Source: Gemmobacter caeni
Lineage (GTDB): Bacteria; Pseudomonadota; Alphaproteobacteria; Rhodobacterales; Rhodobacteraceae
Length of the DNA: 61,626 nucleotides
Reading direction: 5' to 3'
Assembly (NCBI RefSeq): GCF_003054195.1
Contig: NZ_QBKP01000021.1
Location: 1 to 61,626, forward strand
Positions 37,633-46,108 of this stretch are shown piece after piece; positions within the stretch are counted from its first letter, which is position 1; each line of letters opens with the position of its first letter. A program made the position numbers and the translations under genes. The notes under the pieces are model-generated. The model was not told where the DNA came from. It ran no database searches and worked only from the letters and a program-made list of their open reading frames with translations.

Positions 37633-39445
37633 TCTCGACAAGGTGCGCCAGATCATGGCCTCGGCCGAGGATGTGGACATGCCGGAAGGGCTGGTGGCGC
37701 CGGAGGCGGAACAGGATGATGCCGTGCCGCCCCGCGACCCCGCACCCCCTGAAGATGACACTCCGGACCTCCCGCCCGTCGCCCGCTGTGCAGAGCTGGC
37801 CTTGAATGATCGAGGCAATGGCGAGCGCTACATCATCCATCACGGGGAGGATCTGGTGCATGTGCCGCGCGTCGGATGGTTTGTCTGGGCGCAATGCCGG
37901 TTTGAGCCCGATCCGGACGAGATCGCGGTGCGCCGCCGTGCGCATGGCATGACGGAGCTGATCGAGGCCGAGATCGAGTATATGACCCTTCCGGAGTCGG
38001 AGATGGAGATCCTGTCCGAAGCCGAGGAAGCACAGTCCGTTCTGGACGAGTTGGGCGTGATCCCGAGGTCCGACCGCACCGATGATCAGATCATGGAGGC
38101 AATCCGCCTGCAAAAGCTCGTCCAGGCGGCAAAGGACATCAAGGATCGGCGCGACAAGTCGATCGGGCGGCGCCTGACCCATGCGAAGAACGCCGGCAAC
38201 AGCAACACGATCAACAACATGATCAGTGAGGCCGGGGCGATGATTGCCCGGCCGCTCGATGATCTCGATCGCGATCCGCTGGTGATCAACACGCAGGGCG
38301 GGGTGCTGCGGTTTCGGACAGAGCCCGGCGAGGATGATGGCGGTCAGTTCGAGCCGCCGCCGAAGGTGACTGTCGAGCGGTTCGACCACCACCGCGACCA
38401 GCTGCTGACGAAGATGATGCCGGTCAATCTGGACCCGAAGGCGGGTTGCCCCCGGTTTCTGGAATTCCTTGCGCGGATCCAGCCATCGAAAGAGATGAGG
38501 GCCTTCCTTCAGCGCTGGTTCGGTTATTCGATGACCGGGCTGACCGCAGAGCAGGTGTTCGCCTTCTTCTATGGGTCCGGTGCCAATGGCAAATCGGTGC
38601 TGGTCGATCTGATGGCGAAGATCTTCGGTGATTATGCTGCCTCGGCCAAGATCGAGAGCATCACGGGCCGTAGCCGGCGCGGCGGTGGCGATGCCACTCC
38701 GGACCTTGTGCCCTTGATCGGCGCGCGCTTCGTGCGGACGTCAGAGCCGGATCAGGGGCAACAGCTGCAAGAGGGTCTGATCAAGGAACTCACGGGCGGC
38801 GAACCGATCATGGTGCGGTCACTGAACGAGAACTTCATCACCGTCTATCCGTTCTTCAAGCTCACCATGTCCGGGAACCATCGCCCAGAGATCAGGGGTG
38901 GCGATGACGGAATCTGGCGCCGTGTCATGCTGATACCGTTTGAAGTTCAGATCCCGGCTGAAGAACGTGACCCGGATCTGGGTCGGAAGCTCTGGGAAGA
39001 GCGGGACGGCATATTCAACTGGCTGGTAGATGGTCTGCGGGAGTATCTCGCCCATGGTCTGCAAATCCCGGATCAGGTGCGCGCCGCGACGGCCGAGTAT
39101 CGCGAGGACAGCGACCCGCTTGCCACCTTCCTCGTACAGATCTGCGCGGTGACGGGGGATCCGTCGCATTCGATGCGCGCCAAGGATCTGCAAGAGGCTT
39201 TCGCATACTGGCTCGATGAGACTGGGCGCGGCGCGTGGAAGCCACGCACGATCTACAATTCGCTGACCGCAAAGCAGGGCAAATGGCGAAGTCCGGTGAC
39301 AGGGCAGACCTTCAGCAGGCGCAAGTCGTCAGATGCCTACTATGACGGCATCGGTCTGCTGGAGCCTTTCCGCAGCCGGTTCGAGACCCACCAGAACAGC
39401 ATGGCATTGCGTCAGGCAGGTCGGCAGTCCGATGCGCTGTTGTGA
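37622..39445 (+). CDS. D5/P4-type primase-helicase ATPase
   Basis: 607 residues from GTG 37622, overlapping the previous gene by 11 nt. Visible: the D5_N-type region (LQRWFGYSMTGLTAEQVFAF), Walker A FFYGSGANGKSVLVDLM near residues 315-330, LTGGEPIMVRSLNENFITVY and SGNHRPEIRGGDDGIWRRVM with the sensor/arginine-finger region. A superfamily 3 helicase of the phage/plasmid type that should open the origin. The repeat-rich non-coding stretch starts right after its stop. Confidence 0.92.
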   Translation: MTDNLDKVRQIMASAEDVDMPEGLVAPEAEQDDAVPPRDPAPPEDDTPDLPPVARCAELALNDRGNGERYIIHHGEDLVHVPRVGWFVWAQCRFEPDPDEIAVRRRAHGMTELIEAEIEYMTLPESEMEILSEAEEAQSVLDELGVIPRSDRTDDQIMEAIRLQKLVQAAKDIKDRRDKSIGRRLTHAKNAGNSNTINNMISEAGAMIARPLDDLDRDPLVINTQGGVLRFRTEPGEDDGGQFEPPPKVTVERFDHHRDQLLTKMMPVNLDPKAGCPRFLEFLARIQPSKEMRAFLQRWFGYSMTGLTAEQVFAFFYGSGANGKSVLVDLMAKIFGDYAASAKIESITGRSRRGGGDATPDLVPLIGARFVRTSEPDQGQQLQEGLIKELTGGEPIMVRSLNENFITVYPFFKLTMSGNHRPEIRGGDDGIWRRVMLIPFEVQIPAEERDPDLGRKLWEERDGIFNWLVDGLREYLAHGLQIPDQVRAATAEYREDSDPLATFLVQICAVTGDPSHSMRAKDLQEAFAYWLDETGRGAWKPRTIYNSLTAKQGKWRSPVTGQTFSRRKSSDAYYDGIGLLEPFRSRFETHQNSMALRQAGRQSDALL

Positions 39446-39829
39446 TGCCCCGCACCCCGCTTCCGTCGAATTACGGGACGTCCGGGACGTCCGGGGCACA
39501 GGTCAGGGACGACGCGACGGAACAAGGGGTCCGGGGGATGATCAGCGAAATCATGGGCTTGCGGTGCGGTGTGGGACGTGCGGGACGTCTGGGACGACGC
39601 TGCGCGGGCGCGCGTGTGATGTGCGAGAAGGGTGCGGGTCGGCGGATGAATGCAGTGATGCTGCTTTCATGCGTAGCGCGGAACTGTCGTCCCAGACGTC
39701 CCGCACGTCCCGTGCGTCTGGTATCTATTTGATATCGCGTTGTTTCCTCACTTGCCCTTGTCGCCTCTGTCGTCCCGTAAAATCTCTTTGTCGTCCCAGA
39801 CGTCCCATTCTTAAAACAGACCATTCAAG
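39446..39829. repeat. Non-coding region with 12 GGGACG units, candidate origin
   Basis: Forward GGGACG units begin at about 39475, 39484, 39506, 39573, 39582 and 39591; inverted units (CGTCCC) lie at about 39689, 39698, 39706, 39771, 39792 and 39801. The unit is often CGGGACGTC with 9-bp phasing. A 26-bp stretch (39573-39598) recurs as a perfect inverted copy at 39686-39711, 87 bp away. The spacer and the stretch 39721-39829 are AT-richer. Short frames crossing it are just the repeat translated. Its place after the primase and helicase suggests an iteron origin. Confidence 0.75.
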
Positions 39830-40630
39830 ATGATGAAAAACAGCCGAGCAAAGGCACAAGATATGGGAAACGCGATGCTGGAACGGGAAATCGAGGCAAC
39901 GGTGCTGCGGATGGTGGCGCGGCGGACAGAGGTGGTGCGGGCCATTGCCTCGGCCATGGGGATGGCTGATCCGATCATGTGCGAGGGGGACCGGCTGGCC
40001 ACGCTGAAGGCGCGGGCGGTGGCGCCCGAGACTTGCGGTCCGGATATGCCGCTCGCCCCGGCACGGGGTCGCATGGTGCGGGTGGCGCCGGTGGCGATGC
40101 AACTGACCGATGAGGGCTGGGCGCCGCAGCACGGTGGCTTCCGGGGCAGGGATGCGGCGCGGGCGGCCGATGTGTTCGACGAAATGGCCCGGCAGGCGAG
40201 GCGAGCTGGTGGCGATGATCCGTTCACTCAGCGCCAGAAGGGCGCAGGCCGGGCCTATGCGGCGCTGGTGGAGCGGCATTCGGCGGTGGGCCTGAAGGGC
40301 CGGTCGGTCGAGACCATGCTAACCGGGCGCAGCGGTCGGGGTGGCGATGGTGTGATGGATATCATCCTGGATGAGGGCGCGGCGATTGCAGCCATGCGGT
40401 CAGCGGTCGGGGATGGCTGGGCGCTGGTGGTGGTGCGCCAGAGCAAGCGCAAGCGCACGCCTCTGACCGTGGCCGAACTGGTGGATCGTGTCTGCCTGCG
40501 CGGCGAGACCGTGAGCGCCATTCTGGATGCCTGCGGCTGGTCGGTTTATGGCGAGTCGAGGGACTGGGCGAGGGCTGCACTGACCGAGGCGCTGGACCGT
40601 ATGGCAGATACCATGCCGAAAGTGTCTTGA
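39830..40630 (+). CDS. Hypothetical phage protein before the late operon
   Basis: 266 residues. The second half has GDDPFTQRQKGAGRAYAALV, LKGRSVETMLTGRSGRG and VAELVDRVCLRGETVSAILD, which resembles a helix-turn-helix. Position at the early/late boundary suits a late activator or antiterminator; this is inference. Confidence 0.65.
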   Translation: MMKNSRAKAQDMGNAMLEREIEATVLRMVARRTEVVRAIASAMGMADPIMCEGDRLATLKARAVAPETCGPDMPLAPARGRMVRVAPVAMQLTDEGWAPQHGGFRGRDAARAADVFDEMARQARRAGGDDPFTQRQKGAGRAYAALVERHSAVGLKGRSVETMLTGRSGRGGDGVMDIILDEGAAIAAMRSAVGDGWALVVVRQSKRKRTPLTVAELVDRVCLRGETVSAILDACGWSVYGESRDWARAALTEALDRMADTMPKVS

Positions 40631-40676
40631 CGCCTTAACTCCACCGGATGTAGTCATATTGACATGATCCACAGAT

Positions 40677-40713
40677 GCGCCCGGAGGAAACCCCTCTCGG
40701 GCGCTTCGCGTTT
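40677..40713 (+). terminator. Hairpin before the first virion gene
   Basis: GCGCCCG (40677-40683) pairs with CGGGCGC (40698-40704), with inner GAGG/CCTC, followed by TTCGCGTTT. One of several hairpins placed just upstream of late genes. Confidence 0.5.
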
Positions 40714-40724
40714 CAGGGGGCTGC

Positions 40725-41441
40725 ATGGACTTTAGTGTAACCCTTGACACCAGCACCTTCAGCTTTGCGATGCAGCAGCTTGCAGACAGGGATCTGCGGA
40801 TCGCGACGGTCTGGGCGCTGGACGATATGGCGGCCGAGATCCACAAGGATCTGGGTGACCGGATGGATGTGGTGTTCGACCGGCCGACGCCGTGGACGAA
40901 GAATGCGTTCATGGTGGTGAATGCCAGCACATCCAGACTGGAAGCCGCGGTGCAGCTGAAGCCCTCGGCGTCGCGGCGTCACTATCTGCGGGTGCAGGAG
41001 GAGGGTGGGCCAAGGCCTCAGACCGGGTTCGAGGCGCAGCTGTCGCGCAGCCTCGTCCATGAGGGCGTCATTCAGGCGATCATTCCGGCCGACAATGCCC
41101 GGCTGGATCAATTTGGCAACTGGGCGCGACCGGAGCGCAATCAGGTGCAATCTGCCCTGAAGGCCCAGAGGGACGGGGCCACGAACATGACCGACGCGTC
41201 GTGGCGGCGGGCGCGCAAGCGGCGGGACAGCTACTTCGTGCCGCAGTCGGGCCTGACGCCGGGGATTTACAAAAAGGATGGGCAGGGCCGCATCGGCATC
41301 GTGGCGATCTTCACGCCGAAGGTGCCGGTCTATCAGCAGCGCCTCGGGTTTTATGAGCATGCTGAGCGGCTGTTCGCTGCGCGGATGGCGGACCATCTGG
41401 GCCGGACCTTCGGGCAGATGCTCGCAAAGCGGTTCGGCTAA
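40725..41441 (+). CDS. Phage protein, possible head-tail or morphogenesis factor
   Basis: 238 residues: AMQQLADRDLRIATVWALDD, DRPTPWTKNAFMV, HYLRVQEEGGPR and VPVYQQRLGFYEHAERLFAA. The pattern recalls phage minor virion proteins of the gp10/HK97 or Mu G kind, but I cannot assign a family. Directly precedes terminase. Confidence 0.6.
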   Translation: MDFSVTLDTSTFSFAMQQLADRDLRIATVWALDDMAAEIHKDLGDRMDVVFDRPTPWTKNAFMVVNASTSRLEAAVQLKPSASRRHYLRVQEEGGPRPQTGFEAQLSRSLVHEGVIQAIIPADNARLDQFGNWARPERNQVQSALKAQRDGATNMTDASWRRARKRRDSYFVPQSGLTPGIYKKDGQGRIGIVAIFTPKVPVYQQRLGFYEHAERLFAARMADHLGRTFGQMLAKRFG

Positions 41442-41565
41442 GCCCTCGGGTCCTTCCGGGGCATCTCCCTCACGCGGGTAATTCGCACCCCGTTACTTTT
41501 GGTCGGGAATTTTTCGGCATGGGTGCATGTTACCGTGCTTGTTGTTGTTCTTGAAAGGAAAAACT

Positions 41566-42225
41566 GTGTCTGACCTCATCACTCTGTCGGATGGGGAGGT
41601 GCTGGACGTTTCGGCATGGCCGCTGCCCGACGGGGTGGAGGATGGCGTGCTGAACCGGGGGCAGCTTTCCCGCGCTTTCGATGTGACCGAAAACACGATC
41701 ACCAAGTGGATCGGTCAGGGCATGCCGGTGCTGTCCGAAGGGCAGAACGGCGTGTCCTATGAATTCCGGCTGTCGCATTGCTGGGCATGGCGCGCGGCGC
41801 GGAATGAGAAGATCCGCGCGGCCAAGCAGCGCGGCGACCAGATCGCAGCGCAGGCTGCGCTGGCCTTCCGGAACCTCGACGATGATCAGGCCGAGGCTGA
41901 AGCGGGCATGTCAGCGGCAGAAGTGCGGGCATGGTCCGAGGCAGAATATGCCCGGAACCGCCTGGCAGAGCAGCGCGGGGATCTGATCCGCACAGACAGG
42001 GTGCGGGCGGTTTTCGAAGAGTCTCTGGTCAAGATCGGCAACAGCCTCGATACCCTGCCGGATTTTCTGGAGATGAAGTTCGGCCTGTCAGCGGAACAGG
42101 TGGCGCAGGTCGTGGCCCGGACTGACGAGCTGCGCGACGATATCAAGACGGCGCTGGAGGATCTGGTGCGGCGACCGGGATCAGTTGTCCCGATCAATGC
42201 CCGGCAGGGTGAGCTGAGCGTCTGA
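41566..42225 (+). CDS. Terminase small subunit, DUF1441 type
   Basis: 219 residues from GTG 41566, with AAAGGA upstream. N-terminal winged HTH (LNRGQLSRAFDVTENTITKW) as in Nu1-like DNA-packaging proteins, followed by a long helix and an oligomerisation region. Recognises the packaging site, which may be in the AT-rich 124-bp gap upstream (41442-41565). TGATG overlap with the large subunit. Confidence 0.85.
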   Translation: MSDLITLSDGEVLDVSAWPLPDGVEDGVLNRGQLSRAFDVTENTITKWIGQGMPVLSEGQNGVSYEFRLSHCWAWRAARNEKIRAAKQRGDQIAAQAALAFRNLDDDQAEAEAGMSAAEVRAWSEAEYARNRLAEQRGDLIRTDRVRAVFEESLVKIGNSLDTLPDFLEMKFGLSAEQVAQVVARTDELRDDIKTALEDLVRRPGSVVPINARQGELSV

Positions 42226-44399
42226 TGGTGGCGATGTCTGACCGGGGGATCGGGCTCCTGGCCCGTATCCCGCCGTTGCCGCCATTCATCACGCCGGAGG
42301 AACTGCTGGCAGATTCCCTGCCATTGCTGGACCCGCCCAGCCGGATTTCGGTGACGGATGCGGCAGAGCAGTATCTGAAGGTGCCGGTGCAGGGCAACTG
42401 GCAGGACTATGACCGGACGGTCGCGCCCTACACGGTCGAGCCGCAGGACATGAGCCAGTCGCGCCGGTTCAAGACCGTCTGCTTTGTCGGGCCGTCACAG
42501 AGCGGCAAGAGCCAGATGCTGCTGTCAGTTTCGACGCATGCGATCATGTGCGCGCCGTCGCCGGTGCAGATCATCCACATGACCAAGACGGATGCGGATG
42601 CCTGGGTTGAGGAAAAGCTGGACCCGGCGTTGATGAACAGCCGCTTCTTGCGGGATCGGTTGGGCACGGCGCGGGATGACAGTACCTTTGCCCGCAAGCG
42701 GTTCAAGGGAATGCGCCTGACCATCGGCTATCCTGTGCCGAACCAGCTTTCCAGCCGGTCGCAGCGGATGGTGCTGCTGACCGATTACGACCACATGCCG
42801 CAGAAACTGGGGCCGAAGGACTCGCCTGAGGGTTCGCCGCATGGGATGGCGCTCCAGCGCATCCGGACCTTCATGAGCCGGGGATGCGTGTTCGTGGAAA
42901 GCACGCCGGCCTTTCCGGTCGATCCCGAACAGGTCTGGGAGTTTGACAAGACCGCGCCGCACCGGCTGCCGCCCGTGACGAACGGGATTTGCAAGATCTA
43001 CAACGAGGGGACGCGGGGCCGGTGGTTCTGGGAATGCCCCAACTGTGCCGAGCTGTTCGAACCGCGCTTCGACAGGCTGGTCTATGATGAGACACTGGAG
43101 CCGGGGGCCGCCGGCGCCACGGCAAAGATGCAGTGTCCCGATTGCGGGCACCGGATCAGCCACCGCGAAAAGGCGCGCCTCAACACCCTCGCGGCACTGG
43201 GGCGCGGCGGATGGTTGCACGAGGCGCGACCGTTCGATGCGGAGGGCAACGCGCTGGTGGACGCGCGCGGGCACCGATTGCTGGTGCGCATCGACGATCC
43301 GCGCATCCGCCAGACCCCGGTCGCCAGCTATGCGCTGAATGGCGCGGCGGCCGCGTTCAGCGGTTGGGATGAACTGGTCGAGCGATACGAGACGGCCCGC
43401 CGCGCATTCGAGGTGTCGCAGGATGACAGCGATTTCGCGCGGGTGCATTACACCGATATCGGGGTGCCCTATGCGCGGCCCGATGGCGATGAGCAGGATC
43501 TGACCGCCGCCGCGTTGCGCGAGACTGCGGTGGAACTGGGCGCGATGACCTGTCCGTCCTGGACGCGGTTCATCACGGTGTCGGTGGATACGAACGGGTC
43601 GTGGTTCGCGGTTCTGATCACCGCATGGGGACTGGACGGCAAGCGCATGGCGCTGGATCGGTTCGATTTGGTGCAGCCGCCGGAAACGGCGCCGAAAGCG
43701 CGGGATGCGGAAGGGCGCTACCGTGCGATCAACCCCGGTAAATATGTCGAGGATGCCGAGGTCCTGACCGATCTGATGGAACGGTCATATGCGGTGGAAG
43801 GTGAAGACTGGAGTCTGAAGCCTTGCGTTGCAGTGGTGGATTTCAACGGCCCGACCGGCTGGTCTGACAATGCCGAGAAGTTCTGGCGGCGCCGCAAGCG
43901 CGAAGGCAAGGGCGCGTTGTGGTTCCTGTCCATCGGGCGGGGCGGGTTCAAGCTGTCGGATCGGGTCTGGCATGTTTCGCCGGAACGCGGGTCACAAGGC
44001 AAGAAGGCGCGGTCGATCAAGCTGCTGAACATGGCAGTGGATCGGCTGAAGGATACCGTTCTGGCCGCGGCGGCGCGGCTGGATCATGGCCCCGGCGCCT
44101 ATCTGTTCGCGGCGTCGATCGAGAAAGAGCGGATCGAGGAAATGCTGGCCGAGCGGCGCGGCATCGATGGCTACAGCAAACGGCCGGGTGCCGGGCGCAA
44201 CGAAACCCTCGACCTGTCGGTGCAGGCGCAGGCCATTGCCGAGCATCGCGGCATCAACCGGCTGAACCCGGACGATCCGCCCGGCTGGGCGGTGCTGGGT
44301 GAAGTCAACCCGTTTGCGACCTGGACGGGGCAGGCCGCGCCCCCACCAGAGGCCAGCGAGGATGCTGCGCCGCAATACATCAACTGGCTGAGAAGGTGA
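42225..44399 (+). CDS. Terminase large subunit, GpA family
   Basis: 724 residues, like lambda gpA. Walker A FVGPSQSGKSQM (residues 88-98), the Walker B region VLLTDYDHMP, a zinc-binding insert (WECPNCAELF, CPDCGHRI) and a C-terminal nuclease with TVSVDTNGSW and CVAVVDFNG acidic motifs. ATPase motor and cos endonuclease. Confidence 0.95.
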   Translation: MVAMSDRGIGLLARIPPLPPFITPEELLADSLPLLDPPSRISVTDAAEQYLKVPVQGNWQDYDRTVAPYTVEPQDMSQSRRFKTVCFVGPSQSGKSQMLLSVSTHAIMCAPSPVQIIHMTKTDADAWVEEKLDPALMNSRFLRDRLGTARDDSTFARKRFKGMRLTIGYPVPNQLSSRSQRMVLLTDYDHMPQKLGPKDSPEGSPHGMALQRIRTFMSRGCVFVESTPAFPVDPEQVWEFDKTAPHRLPPVTNGICKIYNEGTRGRWFWECPNCAELFEPRFDRLVYDETLEPGAAGATAKMQCPDCGHRISHREKARLNTLAALGRGGWLHEARPFDAEGNALVDARGHRLLVRIDDPRIRQTPVASYALNGAAAAFSGWDELVERYETARRAFEVSQDDSDFARVHYTDIGVPYARPDGDEQDLTAAALRETAVELGAMTCPSWTRFITVSVDTNGSWFAVLITAWGLDGKRMALDRFDLVQPPETAPKARDAEGRYRAINPGKYVEDAEVLTDLMERSYAVEGEDWSLKPCVAVVDFNGPTGWSDNAEKFWRRRKREGKGALWFLSIGRGGFKLSDRVWHVSPERGSQGKKARSIKLLNMAVDRLKDTVLAAAARLDHGPGAYLFAASIEKERIEEMLAERRGIDGYSKRPGAGRNETLDLSVQAQAIAEHRGINRLNPDDPPGWAVLGEVNPFATWTGQAAPPPEASEDAAPQYINWLRR

Positions 44400-44408
44400 G
44401 GGGAACCC

Positions 44409-44627
44409 ATGGCGATTGATCAGGCTGAACTGGTCCAGATGCGTGATGCTCTGATCCGGGCCCGCGCCAAGGGCGTGAAATCGGTGCAGCTGAACGGCGA
44501 GCGGGTCGAGTACCGCACTGACGCGGAGATGGCCGCCGCAATCGCATCGCTGACCGCGCAGATCGCGGAGGCGCAGGGCGCTGGCGGCTTCGTCGTCGGC
44601 TATGTCACGACCGGGCGGGGCCTCTGA
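44409..44627 (+). CDS. Head-tail joining protein gpW
   Basis: 72 residues: ELVQMRDALIRARAKGVKSV and VEYRTDAEMAAAIASL, the two-helix and hairpin layout of gpW, which stabilises DNA in the head and offers the tail-docking site. Confidence 0.88.
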   Translation: MAIDQAELVQMRDALIRARAKGVKSVQLNGERVEYRTDAEMAAAIASLTAQIAEAQGAGGFVVGYVTTGRGL

Positions 44628-44629
44628 TC

Positions 44630-46108
44630 ATGGGATGGATCGGAGCCACTCTGGACGCGCTGGTTGGCGAATTTGCTCCGGAAGCCGGGCGGCGCCGGGC
44701 TCTCGCCCGCTCGGCCGCGAAACTGGCGATGAATTATGACGCCGCTTCGCGGGGCCGACGCGCAGCGGGATGGAAGGCGCCGGCGACAGATGCCGATGCT
44801 GCCGCATTCGGGGTAAGGGCGCGTCTGCGCCAGCTGAGCCGCGACATGGTGCGGAATCGCCCCTACGCGGCGCGGGCGCGCGAGGTGGTGATCTCGAATG
44901 TGGTGGGCACCGGGATCGTGCCATCGGTGGTGCATGAGACTGCTGAGGTGCAGGCGCAAATAGGGGCGGTGTTGTCGGAACACCTGCTTACCCCTGCGCT
45001 GGATGCACGGGGCGAGCTGGACCTCTACGCCATGCAGGAAGTGGTGATCGGCACCGTCTTCACCGATGGCGAGGTGCTGGCCCGCCGCCGCATCCGGCGC
45101 GGGAAATACGCCCGCGATCTGCCGTTGGGCTTTCAGGTCGAGCTGCTGGAGGCGGATCATCTGGACGATACCGTCACCAGCTGGGGCGCGAACGAGGTGA
45201 TCGAGGGCGTCGAATACAGCCCCATCGGCGATATCGAGGCCTATCACCTGTTTGACGAACATCCCGGCGCGGCGCGGATGCGGGGGCTGAAGCTGACGTC
45301 GCGCCGCGTGCCGTGGCAGGATGTGCTGCACATCCGGCGGTTCGACCGGCCCGGCCAGCTGCGCGGTGTGCCGTGGCTGGCGCCGGTCATGATGACAATG
45401 GGCGAGATCAGCGATTATCAGGAAGCCCAGATCCTGAAGCAGAAGATGGCGGCACTGCTGGCGGCTGTCGTGACCTATGACAAGGATTCCGGCGTCGATC
45501 CCTCGAAGCGGCTCAAGGGGCTTGAGGCGCTGGAGCCCGGCGCCGTGGTGGGCACGCCGGAAGGGACGTCGGTCAATTTCACGACCCCGCCCAAGGTCGA
45601 CGATTATCAGCCCTTCATGCGCGAGGCACTGGGGGCCGTTGCCATGGGCATCGGGATCACCCGTGAATCCCTGACGGGGGATCTGAGCGGGACCAATTTC
45701 TCCAGTGGCCGCATGGGGCGGATGGAGATGGACCGCAATGTCGAACGCTGGCAACGCATGGTCATCATGCAGTTCTGCATGGGGGTCGAGCGTTGGGTCC
45801 GGGAGTCCTGGGCCATGCAGCGCGTGCTGCCCGCCGAGGTCATTCGGCTGAACCATACGCCGCCGCGGCGCCCGCTGATCGACCCGAATGATGAAATCGA
45901 CGCCTTTCTGAAGCAGATCGATGGGGGCGTGAACAGTCGTCAGAACGTCCAGCGCACGCTCGGGCTCGACCCCGAGCGCATCCGGCGCGAGCGCGCGGAA
46001 GATGCGCAGAAGGACAGCGATGCGAACCTAGCCCCGACCGGGGCAAGCAACCTGCCGACCGCCCGCGAAAGCCGGGCCAAGGCCAATCCCGAAGGAACTG
46101 TGGTATGA
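44630..46108 (+). CDS. Portal protein, lambda B family
   Basis: 492 residues. Typical RAKRRQLARDMxRNxPYAxRA-like start (VRARLRQLSRDMVRNRPYAA), VVGTGIVPSV, FQVELLEADHL, DVLHIRRFDRPGQLRGVPW and SLTGDLSGTNFSSGRMGR. Forms the dodecameric packaging vertex. ATGA overlap with the next gene. Confidence 0.95.
   Translation: MGWIGATLDALVGEFAPEAGRRRALARSAAKLAMNYDAASRGRRAAGWKAPATDADAAAFGVRARLRQLSRDMVRNRPYAARAREVVISNVVGTGIVPSVVHETAEVQAQIGAVLSEHLLTPALDARGELDLYAMQEVVIGTVFTDGEVLARRRIRRGKYARDLPLGFQVELLEADHLDDTVTSWGANEVIEGVEYSPIGDIEAYHLFDEHPGAARMRGLKLTSRRVPWQDVLHIRRFDRPGQLRGVPWLAPVMMTMGEISDYQEAQILKQKMAALLAAVVTYDKDSGVDPSKRLKGLEALEPGAVVGTPEGTSVNFTTPPKVDDYQPFMREALGAVAMGIGITRESLTGDLSGTNFSSGRMGRMEMDRNVERWQRMVIMQFCMGVERWVRESWAMQRVLPAEVIRLNHTPPRRPLIDPNDEIDAFLKQIDGGVNSRQNVQRTLGLDPERIRRERAEDAQKDSDANLAPTGASNLPTARESRAKANPEGTVV

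Noticed and set aside
39442-39732. 96-residue frame after the helicase
   Set aside because: It is translated GGGACG repeat (GTSGTSG, GRAGRLGRR); better explained as non-coding iterons.
39446-39829. CRISPR array
   Set aside because: Units are 6-9 bp, irregularly spaced and invert in the middle; no cas genes are present.
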